A stretch of 64,000 nucleotides of DNA from Lewinellaceae bacterium (GTDB taxonomy: Bacteria > Bacteroidota > Bacteroidia > Chitinophagales > Saprospiraceae). Below are positions 62,929-64,000 of this stretch, in pieces. The position numbers and the translations under genes were made by a program. Numbering within the stretch: the first letter of the stretch is position 1; every line of letters begins with the position of its first letter. The stretch is taken from assembly GCA_020636105.1 (NCBI GenBank), contig JACJYL010000001.1:1054001-1118000 (forward strand), written 5' to 3'. Below the pieces are notes generated by a model. That model did no database searches and had not been told where the DNA came from. It was given only the letters and a program-made list of their open reading frames with translations.

Positions 62929-63639
62929 TTATTCTTGGCTTTCAGGAATAAAATTGATGTCCTCAAAAATAACCTGATTGATTCTTTTCCTTTGGTTATT
63001 AGATTTATTGATTACATAAAAAAATAATAAAATAAAAGAGCCTACAAATATTGCTTGTAAACAATAATTCTTTTGGAAAAACCAGGAAATAATAGCCGCC
63101 ACTACCGCGAAAATCATTCCAATAAGAGAACCAATTTGGTCCTCCTTTATCCATCCTTGGTATTCTTTACCAAGGTTTTGAAGTTCAGGAGAAAAGTCAA
63201 GGGTAACATTTGTAACTCCATACCTATTATAGGTTATTCCAACCGCTAGCGCAAAGTAAATTGCTAAACAAATAAACCACCAAAATAATCCAATTGGCTG
63301 ATTGTCAGTTGTTTTTTTAATATAAAGAAGTCCAAAAAGAAGAACCTCAGTAATCCCCAGTAATAATGGAAATACTGAATCCCAAACGTTTCCTCTAGAA
63401 TTTGTTAGTGTAATTCCTCTACTCCATGTAAAATACGTAGTCATGGCCGCAGCGAGAGATGCTAGCCAAAACAATATGTACAACCACATGTTTGGCATCC
63501 CTGTAAAAATTTCAAGCAAAATCAAAGTCCCTGTAGCAAGTGTAGCACCTTTCATTACACTACCGATGTATATATAACCGTCACGATGGTAATTACGCAA
63601 ACGCGAAACAACTTCTTGGTATGTAATTTGCTCGGACAT
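62929..63639 (-). CDS. Polytopic membrane protein, unknown
   Basis: 236 residues with about six membrane helices (ATLATGTLILLEIFTG, MWLYILFWLASLAAAMTTYF, SVFPLLLGITEVLLFGLLYI, GLFWWFICLAIYFALAVGI, LIGMIFAVVAAIISWFF, AIFVGSFILLFFYVI). The N-terminus is basic and cytosolic-looking. No family or transporter motif is recognised. AT-rich, same direction as the neighbouring accessory gene. Confidence 0.6.
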   Translation of the reverse strand: MSEQITYQEVVSRLRNYHRDGYIYIGSVMKGATLATGTLILLEIFTGMPNMWLYILFWLASLAAAMTTYFTWSRGITLTNSRGNVWDSVFPLLLGITEVLLFGLLYIKKTTDNQPIGLFWWFICLAIYFALAVGITYNRYGVTNVTLDFSPELQNLGKEYQGWIKEDQIGSLIGMIFAVVAAIISWFFQKNYCLQAIFVGSFILLFFYVINKSNNQRKRINQVIFEDINFIPESQE

Positions 63640-64000
63640 AATATTAAAATTTTACTGTTGAAAACTAAATACGATAAACTAATTTGCCAGTTGATAGACC
63701 ATTGCTTTTAATGGAATATGCAGTTAAATCCATGCAAAGAGTTTAAAATACAATTGACAAATTACATAATAAATAATTTAATATATTGAACCTGAGGAAA
63801 AGAAAAAGCGAAGTACTTTAATAAATAATAAGACTAATTAAATTAAAAAATTCTGACATAATTTGGATTAAATTTTAAAAACGTAAAAGTCATAATTTGA
63901 TCAGATGCCCAGGTTTAAAATCAGTTTCCAACTGTAGCATTGCCAGCGAAATATCTATTGCCGTTCATATCCTCTGTACAATTCAGTATCTTCATCATAA
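63640..64000. other. Gene-free AT-rich end of the window
   Basis: 361 bp without a convincing gene. It must contain the 5' region of the 62929-63639 gene; I see no clear promoter, repeat or tRNA in it. Confidence 0.4.

Noticed and set aside
62806..63027. A 73-residue plus-strand gene
   Set aside because: It overlaps the relic of the small membrane gene in another frame and the end of the 62929-63639 gene; no coding character.

Overview
The window is chromosomal DNA of a Bacteroidota bacterium, most likely a Saprospiria-type organism (Lewinella/Haliscomenobacter relatives; this placement is inference). The signs are many secreted proteins ending in type IX secretion system (T9SS) C-terminal sorting domains, one with a gliding-motility-associated (CHU_C-like) C-terminus, effector-associated helical domains, and promoter-like TAnnTTTG boxes.

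Left part, about 0.1-30.7 kb (host-like, nearly all minus strand): secreted and cell-surface proteins. They include a T9SS esterase, a protein with a TonB-like C-terminus, an S9 dipeptidyl-peptidase-IV-type protease, a secreted TPR protein, a 1916-residue cysteine-rich adhesin-like protein built from nearly exact 384-bp repeats, an M28 peptidase and a collagen-like surface protein. The core at 8.5-24.7 kb looks like a beta-1,3-glucan (laminarin) module. It has a GH81 endo-glucanase, a multi-domain carbohydrate-binding T9SS protein, a secreted two-domain protein, and a membrane-spanning LuxR-type regulator whose outer part is a close paralogue of that secreted protein.

Boundary, about 30.7 kb: a short sequence resembling a tRNA 3' end, next to a terminator hairpin, suggests the left attachment site of an integrated element.

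Right part, about 30.8 kb to the end: a mosaic virus-like element. (1) Minus-strand accessory genes at 30.9-34.1 kb: HEPN, DGQHR, an effector-associated-domain protein and an attC-like hairpin. (2) A lysogeny-type switch at 34.15-34.85 kb: XRE repressor, three 12-bp palindromic operators and a TAnnTTTG promoter. (3) A plus-strand early operon at 34.8-40.1 kb, with a strongly structured RNA segment containing a tRNA-like T-arm minihelix ahead of a winged-helix, candidate replication protein. (4) Minus-strand TPR accessory genes at 40.1-43.7 kb. (5) A minus-strand packaging-type operon at 43.8-45.5 kb with a 197-residue HerA/FtsK-type ATPase. (6) A minus-strand NACHT NTPase at 46.3-48.5 kb. (7) A plus-strand virion-like operon at 48.8-61.7 kb: a beta-rich candidate coat protein, at least ten very small single-span membrane proteins, a membrane-anchored amidase, a thioredoxin-like membrane protein, a repetitive spike with a signal peptide, a subtilisin-like protease and a 1271-residue polyvalent ParB-domain protein. 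(8) Further minus-strand membrane proteins at 61.8-63.6 kb.

No tail, portal, terminase, DNA polymerase or integrase gene is recognisable. The best reading is a temperate, tailless, probably membrane-containing virus (or an extruded virus-like particle) of Bacteroidota, with defence-type cargo set opposite to its backbone. The capsid lineage cannot be decided by eye. An integrase and an intact tRNA are predicted to lie beyond the right end.
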